Shown: positions 36,078 through 45,380, counted from the stretch's first letter. The stretch: DNA of 64,000 bases from Shimia sp. (GCF_022448905.1 NZ_JAKVCW010000002.1:310001-374000); one strand, 5' to 3'. Notes: generated from the letters alone by a model not told the origin. Numbers and translations are program-made.

Positions 36078-37555
36078 GCGATCCCCCCGTCCAGCGCGGC
36101 CACGGCCACACTGGCTTGTTCACAATCATCAAATGGCAACACGTCGTCGCCGACAATCTGGCCGGTTTCATGACCTTTGCCTGCAATCAACAACGTATCC
36201 CCCGGCCCCAATGCATCCACCGCCAGCAAAATAGCTTTGGCGCGGTCGTCCACCTCGGTAGCTTCCGGCGCGCCTTCCATCACGGCGGCCCGGATTGTGG
36301 CAGGGTCTTCGGTGCGCGGATTGTCATCAGTGACATAGACCACATCGGCGTTTTGCGCCGCCGCTTGTCCCATCAACGGCCGTTTGGCCGCGTCGCGATC
36401 GCCCCCAGCGCCGACAATCACAATCAAACGCCCCATCACATGCGGGCGCATGGCCTGAAGCGCGGTTGCCACTGCATCTGGCGTATGGGCGTAGTCGACA
36501 AACACTGCCGCGCCGTTTTCCCGTGTGGCCGCCAGCTGCATCCGCCCGCGCACGCCTTTGAGCTCATGCAAAACCTCAAACACCCGCTCCGGCTCTGCGC
36601 CACAGGCAATCGCCAGTCCTGAGGCCAACAACACGTTCTCCGCCTGAAACCCGCCCAGCAGGTTCAATCGTTGCTGATAAGCCTTGCCCCGGAACGTAAA
36701 CCGAATGTCCTGCCCGGTTGCATCAAACCGCTGCGCCATCAGCGCGATGTCCGCCTCAGCCTTACCTACGGTGATCACACCTTGTCCACGGCCCCCGGCA
36801 ATGATCGCCATATCCAGACCGCGTGGATCATCGACATTGATCACCGCTGTGCCATCGTCGGGCAAGACCCGGCCAAACAACCCCGCTTTGGCGTTGAAGT
36901 ACTCATCAAACGTCTCGTGGTAATCGAGGTGATCTTGCGTGAAGTTGGTGAACCCCGCCGCCTTCAATTGCACCCCGTCCAGACGGCACTGCGCCAAGCC
37001 ATGCGAACTGGCCTCCATCGCGGCAACCCCAATGCCGGCCTCCGCTGCGGCCGCCAACGTGCGATGCAAGGTGATTGGCTCCGGCGTGGTGTGATTGAGC
37101 GGCGCGGTGAAGTCACCCTCAACCCCAGTTGTACCCAGGTTCACCGCCTCAAGACCCAACTCTTGCCAGATCATACGCAGGAATGTCGCTACCGATGTTT
37201 TGCCATTGGTGCCCGTGACCGCTGCCATGATCCCCGGCTGCGCGCCAAAATACAGCGCCGCCGTATAAGCCAGCGCCTGACGTGGATCTTCGGCAATCAC
37301 CAGCGCGGCGTCACTTGCCGCCAGTTCCTGTTCGGCAATCTTGGCGCCCGCTGCATCGGTCAGGATCGCCGCCGCGCCCATGCGCAGCGCAAACTGGATA
37401 AATGTACCGCCATGCACCCGCGTGCCCGGTAGGGCAGCAAAGAGAAATCCCTCTTTCACCTCACGGCTGTCCACCGCCAATCCGGTGATCGCCGGGTTCA
37501 GCCCACCCATGGCTGTCAGACCCAATTCTGAAAGCTGTTTTGTGCCTGCTGCCAT
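36074..37555 (-). CDS. murE: UDP-MurNAc-L-Ala-D-Glu:meso-diaminopimelate ligase MurE
   Basis: Adds the third stem residue. The 493-residue product has the P-loop AAVTGTNGKTSVATFLR (about 110-126), the Mur motif MEASSHGLAQCR, and the substrate-selecting motif DDNPRTEDP; DNPR marks enzymes using meso-diaminopimelate, as expected for Gram-negative bacteria. It lies 21 nt downstream of ftsI and overlaps murF. Confidence 0.96.
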   Translation of the reverse strand: MAAGTKQLSELGLTAMGGLNPAITGLAVDSREVKEGFLFAALPGTRVHGGTFIQFALRMGAAAILTDAAGAKIAEQELAASDAALVIAEDPRQALAYTAALYFGAQPGIMAAVTGTNGKTSVATFLRMIWQELGLEAVNLGTTGVEGDFTAPLNHTTPEPITLHRTLAAAAEAGIGVAAMEASSHGLAQCRLDGVQLKAAGFTNFTQDHLDYHETFDEYFNAKAGLFGRVLPDDGTAVINVDDPRGLDMAIIAGGRGQGVITVGKAEADIALMAQRFDATGQDIRFTFRGKAYQQRLNLLGGFQAENVLLASGLAIACGAEPERVFEVLHELKGVRGRMQLAATRENGAAVFVDYAHTPDAVATALQAMRPHVMGRLIVIVGAGGDRDAAKRPLMGQAAAQNADVVYVTDDNPRTEDPATIRAAVMEGAPEATEVDDRAKAILLAVDALGPGDTLLIAGKGHETGQIVGDDVLPFDDCEQASVAVAALDGGIA

Positions 37556-37576
37556 CTGTGAATGCCCTTATTTGGC

Positions 37577-39361
37577 TTAGTTTGATGTCAGCGTTATATC
37601 AGCCAAAGGCGCAGGCTCAACCTCGGGACGCAGGCCCAAAAGCGGCGCCACGCGCGTGATCATCTCTGCCGCCACCGGCACCGCGGTCCACCCCGCCGTC
37701 CGTCGCGGTTCATCACCGGAGGTTTCCACTGGCTCATCCAAGCTCACGATCAGCACATATTTGGGATCATGCGCCGGGAACATAGCGGCAAAGGTGGCAA
37801 TCACCTTGTCCTCATAATACCCGCGCCCGCTCTCCAGCGGCTTGTCTGCGGTGCCAGTTTTACCACCCACAGCATACCCCGGCACCTCGCCAAAGGACGC
37901 CGTGCCTTCGCTCACCACCTTGCGCAACATCAGACGCGAGGCTTCGGCACTCGCCGCGCTCATCACGCGCTCGCCCTTCACCACCGCATCCTGCTTCAGG
38001 ATCGTCGGCACCACCTTGGTGCCACCATTGGCAATCGCCGCATAGCCAGCCGCCAAATGCAACGGGCTGGCCGACATTCCGTGGCCGTAAGAAATCGTCA
38101 TGGTCGAGAGCTCGGACCAGTTTTTAGGCAACAGAGGCTGCGCCCCTTTGGCCTCAACCAGTTCCACCGGTGTTGGATCAAAGAAGCCTAGCTGCTTGAG
38201 GAAATCTTGCTGCCGCGCTGCGCCAATCACCTGCGCCATGCGTGCGGTGCCGATGTTGGACGACTTCACGATCACCTTGGTGACGGTGAGTTGCGCGCCG
38301 TAGTTGCGGAAATCGCGGATCTTGAACTTGCCCCAACGCAACGGGCCAGCGGTGTTGATCTTGGTCTCCGGGTTCGCCAACCCAAGCTCCATAGACTGCG
38401 CCGCCGTGAAAATCTTAAAGGTCGACCCCAGCTCATAAAGCCCCTGCACCGCGCGGTTGAACAACGGGCTGTCCGCCGCCTGCCCCTGCACCGGTGGGTT
38501 TGGCCGGTTGTTCGGGTCAAAATCCGGCAGGCTCACCATAGAGACGATCTCGCCAGTATGCGCATCCATCAAAACCGAGCTCGCCCCTTTGGCGTTCATC
38601 AACTTCATGCCGCCCCAAAGCACCCGCTCTGCGGCAGTTTGCACCGTAAGGTCAATCGACAGCGTCAGCGCCTTGTCGCCATTGGCCGGATCCCGCAAAG
38701 CATCGTCGAAGTATTTTTCTACACCGGCAACGCCCACAAGCTCGGCGTCATGCACGTCTTCTTCGCCAAAAGACGCCCCGCCTAGGATATGCGCCGCCAA
38801 GCGCCCGTTCGGATACAGCCGCATCTCACGACGCCCAAACAGCAAGCCCGGCTCACCAATGTCATGCACCGCCTGCTTCTGCTCCGGGGAGATTTTTTTC
38901 TTCACCCAGTAGAACTTACGGCCGTCTTTGAACCTACGCTCCAGCTTCTCGGCATCCAGATCCGGGAAGATCTCCGCCAGCTCTTGCGCCGCAAAGGCCG
39001 GGTCGATCATCTCATGTGGATGGGCATAGATGGAATGGGTTTCCAAGTTGGTCGCCAAAATGCGGCCCTTGCGGTCGACAATATCCGCGCGCTCCGCCTG
39101 AATGCGACTGCCGGCGTAGCTGGTGCGCGGCTCGGTCGCCTCTGACATGCTGACCACGGCCATCCGTGCGCCAACTGTCAAAAACGCGCCGGCAAACAGC
39201 GCGCCCATGATGAGCAACCGCCCCTCGGCCCGCGCACGCCCCTTGTTGCGCATCTCTTCATGCCGCTCGCGCAGGTTGGCGCGCTCAATCTGATCCGGAT
39301 TTTCACCGGCACTGCGCGCATGCAGGATCGACGCCAACGGGCGCAGCGGCTTGCGGATCAT
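37577..39361 (-). CDS. ftsI: Septal transpeptidase FtsI (PBP3)
   Basis: The class B penicillin-binding protein that cross-links septal peptidoglycan with FtsW. The 594-residue product has a basic cytoplasmic tail, one membrane span (about 48-68), a pedestal dimerisation domain, and a transpeptidase domain with the three active-site motifs in order: STFK (in ELGSTFKIF), SSN (in KSSNIGTARM) and KTG (in VGGKTGTAD). It overlaps ftsL by 4 nt (ATGA). Confidence 0.96.
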   Translation of the reverse strand: MIRKPLRPLASILHARSAGENPDQIERANLRERHEEMRNKGRARAEGRLLIMGALFAGAFLTVGARMAVVSMSEATEPRTSYAGSRIQAERADIVDRKGRILATNLETHSIYAHPHEMIDPAFAAQELAEIFPDLDAEKLERRFKDGRKFYWVKKKISPEQKQAVHDIGEPGLLFGRREMRLYPNGRLAAHILGGASFGEEDVHDAELVGVAGVEKYFDDALRDPANGDKALTLSIDLTVQTAAERVLWGGMKLMNAKGASSVLMDAHTGEIVSMVSLPDFDPNNRPNPPVQGQAADSPLFNRAVQGLYELGSTFKIFTAAQSMELGLANPETKINTAGPLRWGKFKIRDFRNYGAQLTVTKVIVKSSNIGTARMAQVIGAARQQDFLKQLGFFDPTPVELVEAKGAQPLLPKNWSELSTMTISYGHGMSASPLHLAAGYAAIANGGTKVVPTILKQDAVVKGERVMSAASAEASRLMLRKVVSEGTASFGEVPGYAVGGKTGTADKPLESGRGYYEDKVIATFAAMFPAHDPKYVLIVSLDEPVETSGDEPRRTAGWTAVPVAAEMITRVAPLLGLRPEVEPAPLADITLTSN

Positions 39362-39705
39362 GGCTTGGCCTCCTCAGAGGAGACTTCCACCGCGTTCTCA
39401 AAGGTGATCGGCGCGTCAACGGACGGGAACGCCACCTGCTCGATCCGGCCAAACTGATCCGGGCGCAGCGGCAAAAGCTGCATGTCGTTGTAGTTGATTT
39501 CCGTCAGATCGCGCAGCCGGTCCGGACGGTTGAGATAAGCCCACTCCGCCTTCAACACAGCCAAACGCGCCCGCGCCTCGCCAATCTCACGCTGCAAACG
39601 TTCGGTCTCGCCAATCATTGCCTGAGTACGATAGTTCTCCTGATAGGCCCAAACCGAGAGCCCAATCACCATCCCTGCGGCCAGGATAAACAACACCATC
39701 CGCAT
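39358..39705 (-). CDS. ftsL: Cell division protein FtsL
   Basis: A small bitopic divisome protein bridging FtsB/FtsQ to FtsWI. The 115-residue product has a short N-terminus, one span (about 4-21, VLFILAAGMVIGLSVWAY) and a periplasmic coiled coil (GETERLQREIGEARARLAVL). The ATG at 39705 overlaps the rsmH stop (TGATG); a GTG one codon earlier is possible. Sequence is weakly conserved, but position between rsmH and ftsI makes the call firm. Confidence 0.9.
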   Translation of the reverse strand: MRMVLFILAAGMVIGLSVWAYQENYRTQAMIGETERLQREIGEARARLAVLKAEWAYLNRPDRLRDLTEINYNDMQLLPLRPDQFGRIEQVAFPSVDAPITFENAVEVSSEEAKP

Positions 39706-40697
39706 CACTTACGTCCCCCAAGTGTCGGCATTCCAATGGCTTTTCCCGCAATCTCACCGGACGGCGCATCGGTGCGTCGCGCCACGCGCAACTTCGCGGA
39801 CCGCGCTCGCGGGTTGTCTTCCAACTCGTCCGGGTCCGGCCCAACCGCCTTGCGCGTGATCAACTCAAACGCTGGCTTTTCCTGCTCGGTCTCGGGTGCA
39901 TAGCGGTTCACATTGCCAGTTTTTCCGGCGCGGCTCTGAAGGAAGCGTTTGACCATGCGGTCTTCCACAGAATGGAAGGTCACCACCGCCAGCAAACCGC
40001 CCGGCTTCAAGGCCCGCTCCGCCGCCATCAACCCACGAAACAGCTCGCCATATTCGTCATTCACCGCAATCCGCAATGCCTGAAAACTGCGCGTTGCCGG
40101 ATGACTCTGCCCAGGTTTTGGCCGTGGCAAACAGCCCTCCACAATCTCCGCCAACCGCAGCGTTGTGGTGATCGGTTCTGCCTTACGCTCGCGCACAATC
40201 GCCTTGGCAATCCGCCGGCTCGCGCGCTCTTCACCGTATTGATAAATGATGTCAGCCAGATCGGCCTCGTCAGCCTCATTCACCAGATCAGCAGCCGAAG
40301 GCCCTTCCTGGCTCATACGCATGTCCAGCGGGCCGTCTTTCATGAAAGAAAAGCCACGCTCCGCCAAATCAAGCTGCATGGAACTGACCCCAAGGTCGAG
40401 CACCACGCCGTCCAGGTCCTGGGCATATTCGTCCATCTTGGAAAACACACCGGCAACCAGCTCAATCTGATCGCCATACTCGCCCACCCAAGGTGCGGCC
40501 ATCTCAAACGCGAGAGGGTCGCGGTCCACGCCATACACTTTGCTGGCCCCGGCTTCGATCAGCCCACGGGTATAGCCCCCGGCGCCAAAGGTGCCATCCA
40601 GCCACCGCCCAGACACCGGCGCCACTGCGCGCAGGAGCGGCGCAAGCAGAACTGGAATGTGAGGACGTTTGGCGGCGGGTTCGTCAGTCGTCGCCAT
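39705..40697 (-). CDS. rsmH: 16S rRNA (cytosine-1402-N4)-methyltransferase RsmH
   Basis: Methylates N4 of C1402 in 16S rRNA (formerly MraW). The 330-residue SAM enzyme has [13 protein letters not shown] at the N-terminus, the SAM-binding [34 protein letters not shown] and [13 protein letters not shown], then the inserted helical domain and [16 protein letters not shown]. It starts 2 nt after the mraZ stop and overlaps ftsL. Confidence 0.97.
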   Translation of the reverse strand: MATTDEPAAKRPHIPVLLAPLLRAVAPVSGRWLDGTFGAGGYTRGLIEAGASKVYGVDRDPLAFEMAAPWVGEYGDQIELVAGVFSKMDEYAQDLDGVVLDLGVSSMQLDLAERGFSFMKDGPLDMRMSQEGPSAADLVNEADEADLADIIYQYGEERASRRIAKAIVRERKAEPITTTLRLAEIVEGCLPRPKPGQSHPATRSFQALRIAVNDEYGELFRGLMAAERALKPGGLLAVVTFHSVEDRMVKRFLQSRAGKTGNVNRYAPETEQEKPAFELITRKAVGPDPDELEDNPRARSAKLRVARRTDAPSGEIAGKAIGMPTLGGRK

Positions 40698-40699
40698 GG

Positions 40700-41200
40700 T
40701 TAGAAATCCTCGTCGCCATCAAGGTAGATCGACGGATCGGCATCCGGATCAAAATCCTCATCCGCCTCCAGCGCCTCTTCCTGGGTGGCGTCATATGTCT
40801 CTGGGTTCCAGATCTCAAACGTGTCGCCTTTACCGGCAAAGAACGCCATACTGTCGAGCCCAATCTTGTCGCGCTGCTCTTTGGGCAACACCAAGCGGCC
40901 GGTTTCATCCACCGACACTTCCAACGATTGGGTGAGGTATAATTTACTCAGCGCCAGGCGCTTTTTGCTGCCACGGGGCATTTTCATGATGCGGCTCACC
41001 ACATCATCCATCGCCTCAACCGTGAAACATTCCAGAAATTCGCGTGTCTTGCCGCCGTAGACAATCACCAGGTTGGGGTTTTCGCCACTTTTCCACTCAG
41101 GGTCGCCTGCTTCAAGCACACGGCGGAACTTGGCCGGAATCGACATCCGTCCCTTGCTGTCCACCTTGTTACGGCTTTCGCCGCGAAACATGAGCGCCAC
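40700..41200 (-). CDS. mraZ: Transcriptional regulator MraZ
   Basis: An AbrB-like DNA-binding protein that represses the dcw operon. The 166-residue product has two SpoVT-AbrB-type repeats with DxxGR cores: [19 protein letters not shown] and [20 protein letters not shown] long acidic tail rich in Asp/Glu (about 135-166) extends it beyond the usual ~150. The start is GTG at 41200 with AGGGG 9 nt upstream; an ATG three codons later is possible. A cluster of MraZ-box-like TGGGA repeats lies in the upstream region. Confidence 0.93.
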   Translation of the reverse strand: MALMFRGESRNKVDSKGRMSIPAKFRRVLEAGDPEWKSGENPNLVIVYGGKTREFLECFTVEAMDDVVSRIMKMPRGSKKRLALSKLYLTQSLEVSVDETGRLVLPKEQRDKIGLDSMAFFAGKGDTFEIWNPETYDATQEEALEADEDFDPDADPSIYLDGDEDF

Positions 41201-41256
41201 TGCCTATGGCCCCTTTCAACCTGTTGTCCCTGCCCTCCCCGGGGCTGGAAGCGAAA

Positions 41257-41292
41257 CGGCGGATTGATCTGCTGCCACTGATCAATCCGCCG
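41257..41292 (-). repeat. 13-bp perfect inverted repeat in the mraZ leader
   Basis: CGGCGGATTGATC (41257-41269) and its exact complement (41280-41292) are separated by 10 bases, 57-92 bp upstream of the mraZ start. No T-tract follows, so it may be a regulatory RNA stem or an operator. Confidence 0.6.
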
Positions 41293-41615
41293 CCCTCGTC
41301 CCGCTTCTGCGGGTAGTCCAGTTGCGCGTGCCACCTGGGGGGATGTTCTGCTCGCCCACGCACCGGATCTCTTTTTTTTCGATGAAAGCGGGTGCCTGTA
41401 TGAAACCTGACTTGGGATCGGAGGTCTTAGCGCCTCTCTTTATGTCCCGTCCTCATCGTGTAGACAGGGATGCCATGGGAATTCATGGAAATCAACAGGA
41501 ATTTGTGGACAAAAATGCTTCACGCGCGACCCAAGCTCACCCAACCTCGCGATTTTGAGAGCAATTTTGTGGGTGATGACACCATATTTAGGATATCAAT
41601 CCAGAACCAACCACC

Positions 41616-41639
41616 AAATAAAGCGCCCCTTTAGGCGCC
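41616..41639 (-). terminator. T-tailed hairpin in the mraZ upstream region
   Basis: On the minus strand a 5-bp GC stem (41634-41638 with 41623-41627) with a 6-nt loop is followed by TTTATTT. It lies just downstream of the proximal TGGGA pair and may act as an attenuator for mraZ transcription. The stem is short. Confidence 0.3.
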
Positions 41640-41647
41640 AAACTTTT

Positions 41648-41821
41648 TCCCAAGTTTTCCCAACTTTTTTCCACAGAAGGTCAAGAGCGCCCCATAACAG
41701 CCCGATCAAAAGGGCAAATCTCCGCCGTTCTGAAACTGATTCGGCGCAAAACCGCCGCGATTCCCATGCGGATCCCATGCATTCCCAGCGGGACTTCCCA
41801 TATCTTTCCCACAAAATCCCA
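41648..41821 (-). promoter_or_regulatory. MraZ-box-like TGGGA repeat clusters
   Basis: On the minus (mraZ-coding) strand TGGGA occurs at 41648-41652 and 41658-41662 (10-bp step) and at 41762, 41773, 41783, 41796, 41807 and 41817 (steps 11, 10, 13, 11, 10). MraZ binds direct TGGGN repeats spaced by about 10 bp, so these are probable autoregulatory operators. Confidence 0.65.
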
Positions 41822-41925
41822 AACCGCTTCGCAACACTGCGAAACGTTGCATACCTAACCGCTTGGCTTGCCCGGGCATGGCTTCTAGGGTGCCCCTACC
41901 CGAGCACCGGACTTTTGGAGACGAC

Positions 41926-42408
41926 ATGGGGCTGCTTGACCCAACCGCCACGGCCAGCATGATCCGCAAGGCACAGAAGCGCGGCAAACACATCCAGTTT
42001 GCCGCCCTGCCGTACCGCATCCACAAGGGAAAAGCCGAAGTTCTGCTGATCACCTCACGCGGCACCCGTCAGTGGCTGCTGCCGAAGGGCTGGCCGATGG
42101 CCGACCTGAAGCCCCACAAAGCCGCTGCGCAGGAAGCCTGGGAAGAAGCGGGCATTCTGGGCCGCGCGCGCAAGCATTGTTTGGGCACCTACCGCTACCG
42201 CAAAACCCGCGGCCCCAAACGCGGCCAAACCATTCGGGTGCTTGTGTACCCTCTGGAAGTGGATAAGCTCGCGCGCATCTATCCAGAAACCGGCCAACGG
42301 GACCGCAAATGGCTGCGTCCAAAAAAGGCCGCCAAACGCATCGCCCACCCCGAACTCGCCAAACTGGTGCGCAGCTTTGACCCAGCGACAATCTCCGCCA
42401 AAGGCTAA
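41926..42408 (+). CDS. Nudix hydrolase
   Basis: A 160-residue hydrolase of nucleoside diphosphate-linked compounds. The Nudix box lies in KGWPMADLKPHKAAAQEAWEE (about 54-74) followed by AGI; the REUxEE core is present as QEAWEE, with Arg replaced by Gln and the first box Glu replaced by Leu. This variant is common in proteins similar to diphosphoinositol-polyphosphate or Ap4A phosphohydrolases. The C-terminus is basic (KWLRPKKAAKRIAHPELAKL). The ATG at 41926 is chosen because the protein starts MGLLDPTATAS; the open frame upstream is not conserved-looking. It starts a plus-strand run of genes. Confidence 0.85.
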   Translation: MGLLDPTATASMIRKAQKRGKHIQFAALPYRIHKGKAEVLLITSRGTRQWLLPKGWPMADLKPHKAAAQEAWEEAGILGRARKHCLGTYRYRKTRGPKRGQTIRVLVYPLEVDKLARIYPETGQRDRKWLRPKKAAKRIAHPELAKLVRSFDPATISAKG

Positions 42409-42480
42409 CCCCCGTCGCTTGATCCCAACCGCCCCCACGCCTATGTTCGCGCCACTGAACATGGGCACCATCACAGCAAA

Positions 42481-42954
42481 ATGATCAACTACACTCTGAA
42501 ATGCGCCAACGACCACCGCTTTGACAGCTGGTTTCAATCCGCCGCCGCCTTTGACAAACTCAAGGCTGCGGGCATGGTGGCCTGCGCCGTCTGTGGTGAC
42601 ACCAATGTAGAGAAGGCGATGATGGCCCCGCGCGTGCGCCCCGCCCGCTCCGCCGCCGCCAAACCGCAAGAGACCACACCAGCCCCGACACCCGAAGCCG
42701 CAACCGCACCCGGCCCGCTGAGCCAACCCGCCTCTCCAGCCGAACAAGCCCTCAAAGAGCTGCGCGACCATGTCGAGGCCAATTCCGACTATGTTGGCAA
42801 AGACTTCGCCAGCGAGGCCCGCGCCATGCATGACGGCGACGCCCCTGAACGGCCAATTTATGGCGAAGCCAAGATTGAAGAGGCCAAAGCCCTGATCGAA
42901 GATGGCGTGCCCGTTGCACCACTGCCCTTTAACATCGGTCGCAAAACCAACTGA
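42481..42954 (+). CDS. DUF1178 family protein
   Basis: A 157-residue protein. The N-terminus is the DUF1178 signature: MINYTLKCANDHRFDSWFQS, then a CxxC in VACAVCGDTNVEKAMMAPRV, probably a small zinc ribbon. A Pro/Ala linker (about 58-85) separates it from a helical C-terminal region with LRDHVEANSDYVGKDFASEARAMHDG and GEAKIEEAKALIEDGVPVAPLP. The biochemical function is unknown. It lies between the Nudix and SDR genes on the same strand; spacing of 72 nt and 26 nt suggests one operon. Confidence 0.87.
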   Translation: MINYTLKCANDHRFDSWFQSAAAFDKLKAAGMVACAVCGDTNVEKAMMAPRVRPARSAAAKPQETTPAPTPEAATAPGPLSQPASPAEQALKELRDHVEANSDYVGKDFASEARAMHDGDAPERPIYGEAKIEEAKALIEDGVPVAPLPFNIGRKTN

Positions 42955-42980
42955 TCTCACACACATACAGGAGCCACCCC

Positions 42981-43625
42981 ATGCATGTCCTCATCACCGG
43001 CGCCAATCGCGGCATTGGACTGGCCCTCGATCAAATCCTACGCGCGCAAGGACACCAGGTCACCGGCACCAGCCGTGCGGGCGGCGAATGCCTAAAACTG
43101 GACGTGACCGATGCGGACAGCCAACGCGCCATGGCACAGGCTTTGGACACCCAACCGATTGACCTGCTGGTCTGCAATGCAGGCGTATTCCTCGACAAAG
43201 GCCAGAACCTCGCGGACGGCTATGCGCCAGACCTCTGGGCACAGACCTTTGCCGCCAATGTCACTGGCGTGTTTCTGACCGTGCAAAACCTGCTGCCCAA
43301 CCTGCAGCTGGCCCAAAACCCAAAAATCGCGATCATCTCATCGCAAATGGGCTCCTCCACCAAAGTTGGCGGTGGCGGCTACATCTATCGCGCCTCCAAA
43401 GCGGCGGCCCTGAACCTCGGCCTCAATCTGGCACAAGACCTCAAGCATATCGGCATTGCCGTCGGCATCTATCACCCCGGCTGGGTGAAGACCGATATGG
43501 GTGGCGAAGGCGGTGACATCACTGTGGCGGAGTCGGCAACCGGCCTGGTCGACCGCTTCCATGCCCTGAGCCTTGAGACGACCGGCTGCTTTGAAACCTG
43601 GGACGGGCGCGCGCACCCGGTCTGA
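42981..43625 (+). CDS. Short-chain dehydrogenase/reductase
   Basis: A 214-residue classical SDR using NAD(P)H; substrate unknown. It has the cofactor loop ITGANRGIGLALDQ (about 5-18), VCNAGVF, the catalytic Ser in IISSQMGSSTKVGGG, and the YxxxK pair in YRASKAAALN (about 138-147). PGWVKTDMGGEGGDITV follows. CAGGAG precedes the ATG. It is probably the last gene of the Nudix-DUF1178-SDR run, since a repeat/terminator-like element follows. Confidence 0.9.
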   Translation: MHVLITGANRGIGLALDQILRAQGHQVTGTSRAGGECLKLDVTDADSQRAMAQALDTQPIDLLVCNAGVFLDKGQNLADGYAPDLWAQTFAANVTGVFLTVQNLLPNLQLAQNPKIAIISSQMGSSTKVGGGGYIYRASKAAALNLGLNLAQDLKHIGIAVGIYHPGWVKTDMGGEGGDITVAESATGLVDRFHALSLETTGCFETWDGRAHPV

Positions 43626-43640
43626 TCCCGCATTCTCATT

Positions 43641-43700
43641 CCTTCAAATATCCCGGGGAGGAGGCGCATCCTCTGTGCCGGAGGGGCTGGCCCCTCCTCT
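43641..43700 (+). repeat. Dispersed hairpin repeat, copy 2, after the SDR gene
   Basis: CAAATATCCCGGGG (43645-43658) is followed by GAGGAGGCGCATCCTC and then a 7-bp stem GGAGGGG/CCCCTCC (43680-43686 with 43691-43697). Same layout and orientation as copy 1. Confidence 0.7.
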
Positions 43701-43818
43701 CCCCCTGCCGTCAAGCCTTGCGTCCCCGACACATGCGCCGCCCTGACGCGCCAATCTGCCTTGCCTCGGAGCCCCCAAGCGCGTAAACCGCCTGCGACTT
43801 ACGAACTAAGGACGCGCC

Positions 43819-45057
43819 ATGCCCGTACTTGTGATGAAATTCGGCGGCACCTCTGTCGCCAACCTGGACCGCATCCGCCGCGCCGCCAAACGCGTCGGGG
43901 TTGAGGTGGCCAAAGGCTATGACGTGATTGTCATTGTCTCCGCCATGTCCGGTGAAACCAACAAACTTGTGGGCTATGTGGACGAAACCTCGCCGCTTTA
44001 TGACGCCCGCGAGTATGACGCGGTGGTCAGCTCCGGCGAAAACGTCACCGCTGGCCTGATGGCGTTGACCCTGCAGGAAATGGATGTGCCCGCGCGCAGC
44101 TGGCAGGGCTGGCAAGTGCCGCTCAAAACCTCCTCTGCCCACAGCCAGGCCCGGATCGAAGAGATCCCGACCGACAACATCAACGCCAAATTTGGCGAAG
44201 GCATGCGCGTCGCCGTGGTTGCCGGCTTCCAGGGCATTTCCGAGGAAGGTCGCATCACCACGCTCGGCCGTGGCGGCTCCGACACCACAGCGGTGGCCTT
44301 TGCCGCCGCCTTTGATGCGGAACGCTGTGACATCTACACCGATGTGGACGGCGTCTACACCACCGACCCGCGCATCTGCTCCAAGGCGCGCAAACTGGAC
44401 AAAATCGCCTTTGAAGAAATGCTGGAGCTCGCCTCTCTGGGCGCCAAGGTCCTGCAAACACGCTCTGTCGAGCTCGCCATGCGCTACAAGGTGAAACTGC
44501 GCGTGCTCAGCTCTTTTGAAGAACAATCCGACGAGGCCGGCACGCTGGTCTGCGATGAGGAGGAAATCATGGAATCCAATGTTGTGGCCGGTGTGGCCTA
44601 CTCCCGCGACGAAGCCAAAATGACCTTGCTGTCCGTGGCCGACCGCCCCGGCATCGCCTCCATCATCTTTGGCTGCCTGTCTGACGCAGGCGTGAACGTC
44701 GACATGATTGTGCAGAACATCTCTGAAGATGGCCGCACAGACATGACCTACTCCCTGCCGACAGATCAGGTGAAACGCGCCGAAACCGCGCTGGACGAGC
44801 TCAAAACCTCCGGCGGCCTGAACTTTGCCGAATTGGTGATCGACGAAGACGTCTCCAAGGTCTCCGTTGTGGGCATCGGCATGCGCTCCCAGTCCGGCGT
44901 CGCGGCCAAGATGTTCAAAGTGCTCTCTGACGAGGGCGTGAACATCAAAGTCATCACCACCTCGGAGATCAAAATCTCCGTGCTGATTGACCGCAAATAC
45001 ATGGAACTGGCGGTGCAGGCCTTGCACGACGCCTTTGAACTGGAAAAAGCGGCGTAA
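43819..45057 (+). CDS. lysC: Aspartate kinase LysC
   Basis: Phosphorylates aspartate at the head of the Lys/Thr/Met pathway. The 412-residue product has KFGGTSVANLDRIRRAA at the N-terminus, the kinase block TTLGRGGSDTTAVAFAAAF and YTDVDGVYTTDPRI, then two ACT domains (ADRPGIASIIFGCLSDAGV and GMRSQSGVAAKMFKVLSDEGV). The tandem ACT domains imply feedback by lysine and/or threonine. AAGGA precedes the ATG. A strong terminator follows before ptsP. Confidence 0.96.
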   Translation: MPVLVMKFGGTSVANLDRIRRAAKRVGVEVAKGYDVIVIVSAMSGETNKLVGYVDETSPLYDAREYDAVVSSGENVTAGLMALTLQEMDVPARSWQGWQVPLKTSSAHSQARIEEIPTDNINAKFGEGMRVAVVAGFQGISEEGRITTLGRGGSDTTAVAFAAAFDAERCDIYTDVDGVYTTDPRICSKARKLDKIAFEEMLELASLGAKVLQTRSVELAMRYKVKLRVLSSFEEQSDEAGTLVCDEEEIMESNVVAGVAYSRDEAKMTLLSVADRPGIASIIFGCLSDAGVNVDMIVQNISEDGRTDMTYSLPTDQVKRAETALDELKTSGGLNFAELVIDEDVSKVSVVGIGMRSQSGVAAKMFKVLSDEGVNIKVITTSEIKISVLIDRKYMELAVQALHDAFELEKAA

Positions 45058-45076
45058 GCCGCGCTGCAAAATGTCA

Positions 45077-45105
45077 ACGCGCGGCCCAAAGGGTCGCGCG
45101 TTTTT
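45077..45105 (+). terminator. Intrinsic terminator of lysC
   Basis: An 11-bp stem with one G-U pair (45077-45087 with 45091-45101), loop AAA, followed by TTTTTC. It lies 19 nt after the lysC stop. Confidence 0.9.
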
Positions 45106-45380
45106 CTTTCAGGACACAAGCCGCCCGAATTTGCGGCATTTCGCCACTTTTTACAGCATAATGCCCAATTCGATGCTACGCTTTGCTACACCGCAGCAAG
45201 CCACCCTGCGCAAGCTTTTCCCCGTCAATCAACACGCTCGTCCAAGTTTTTGAATTTTCTTCACAAAAATCGCTGCAACGCGGCGTATTATTGCAACCAA
45301 GACAGCCATATAAACCGTTTTGATTCCACGATTGTTGTGATCTATTCGGCGCCGAGTAGTGACAAGGACCACACCTCACC
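45106..45380 (+). promoter_or_regulatory. ptsP upstream region
   Basis: A 275-bp AT-richer spacer between the lysC terminator and ptsP, presumably with the ptsP promoter. TATTAT (near 45288) is a possible -10, but no good -35 was seen at 16-18 bp. No ORF supported. Confidence 0.35.

Larger units (their letters stand above)
41201..41925. other. Long mraZ / Nudix divergent intergenic region
   Basis: A 725-bp gene-free region between divergent mraZ and the Nudix gene. It holds eight same-strand TGGGA repeats, a T-tailed hairpin and a 13-bp perfect inverted repeat (described separately). I looked for RNase P RNA, which neighbours mraZ in some relatives, and did not see its conserved elements. 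No convincing ORF. Confidence 0.6.

Noticed and set aside
41265..41285. TTGATC...GATCAA as an FNR-type box before mraZ
   Set aside because: The half-sites are separated by far more than 4 bases; they are part of the larger 13-bp inverted repeat.
41201..41925. RNase P RNA (rnpB) next to mraZ
   Set aside because: I recalled that rnpB neighbours mraZ in some alphaproteobacteria and looked for its GAGGAAAGTCC-type core on both strands; it is absent.
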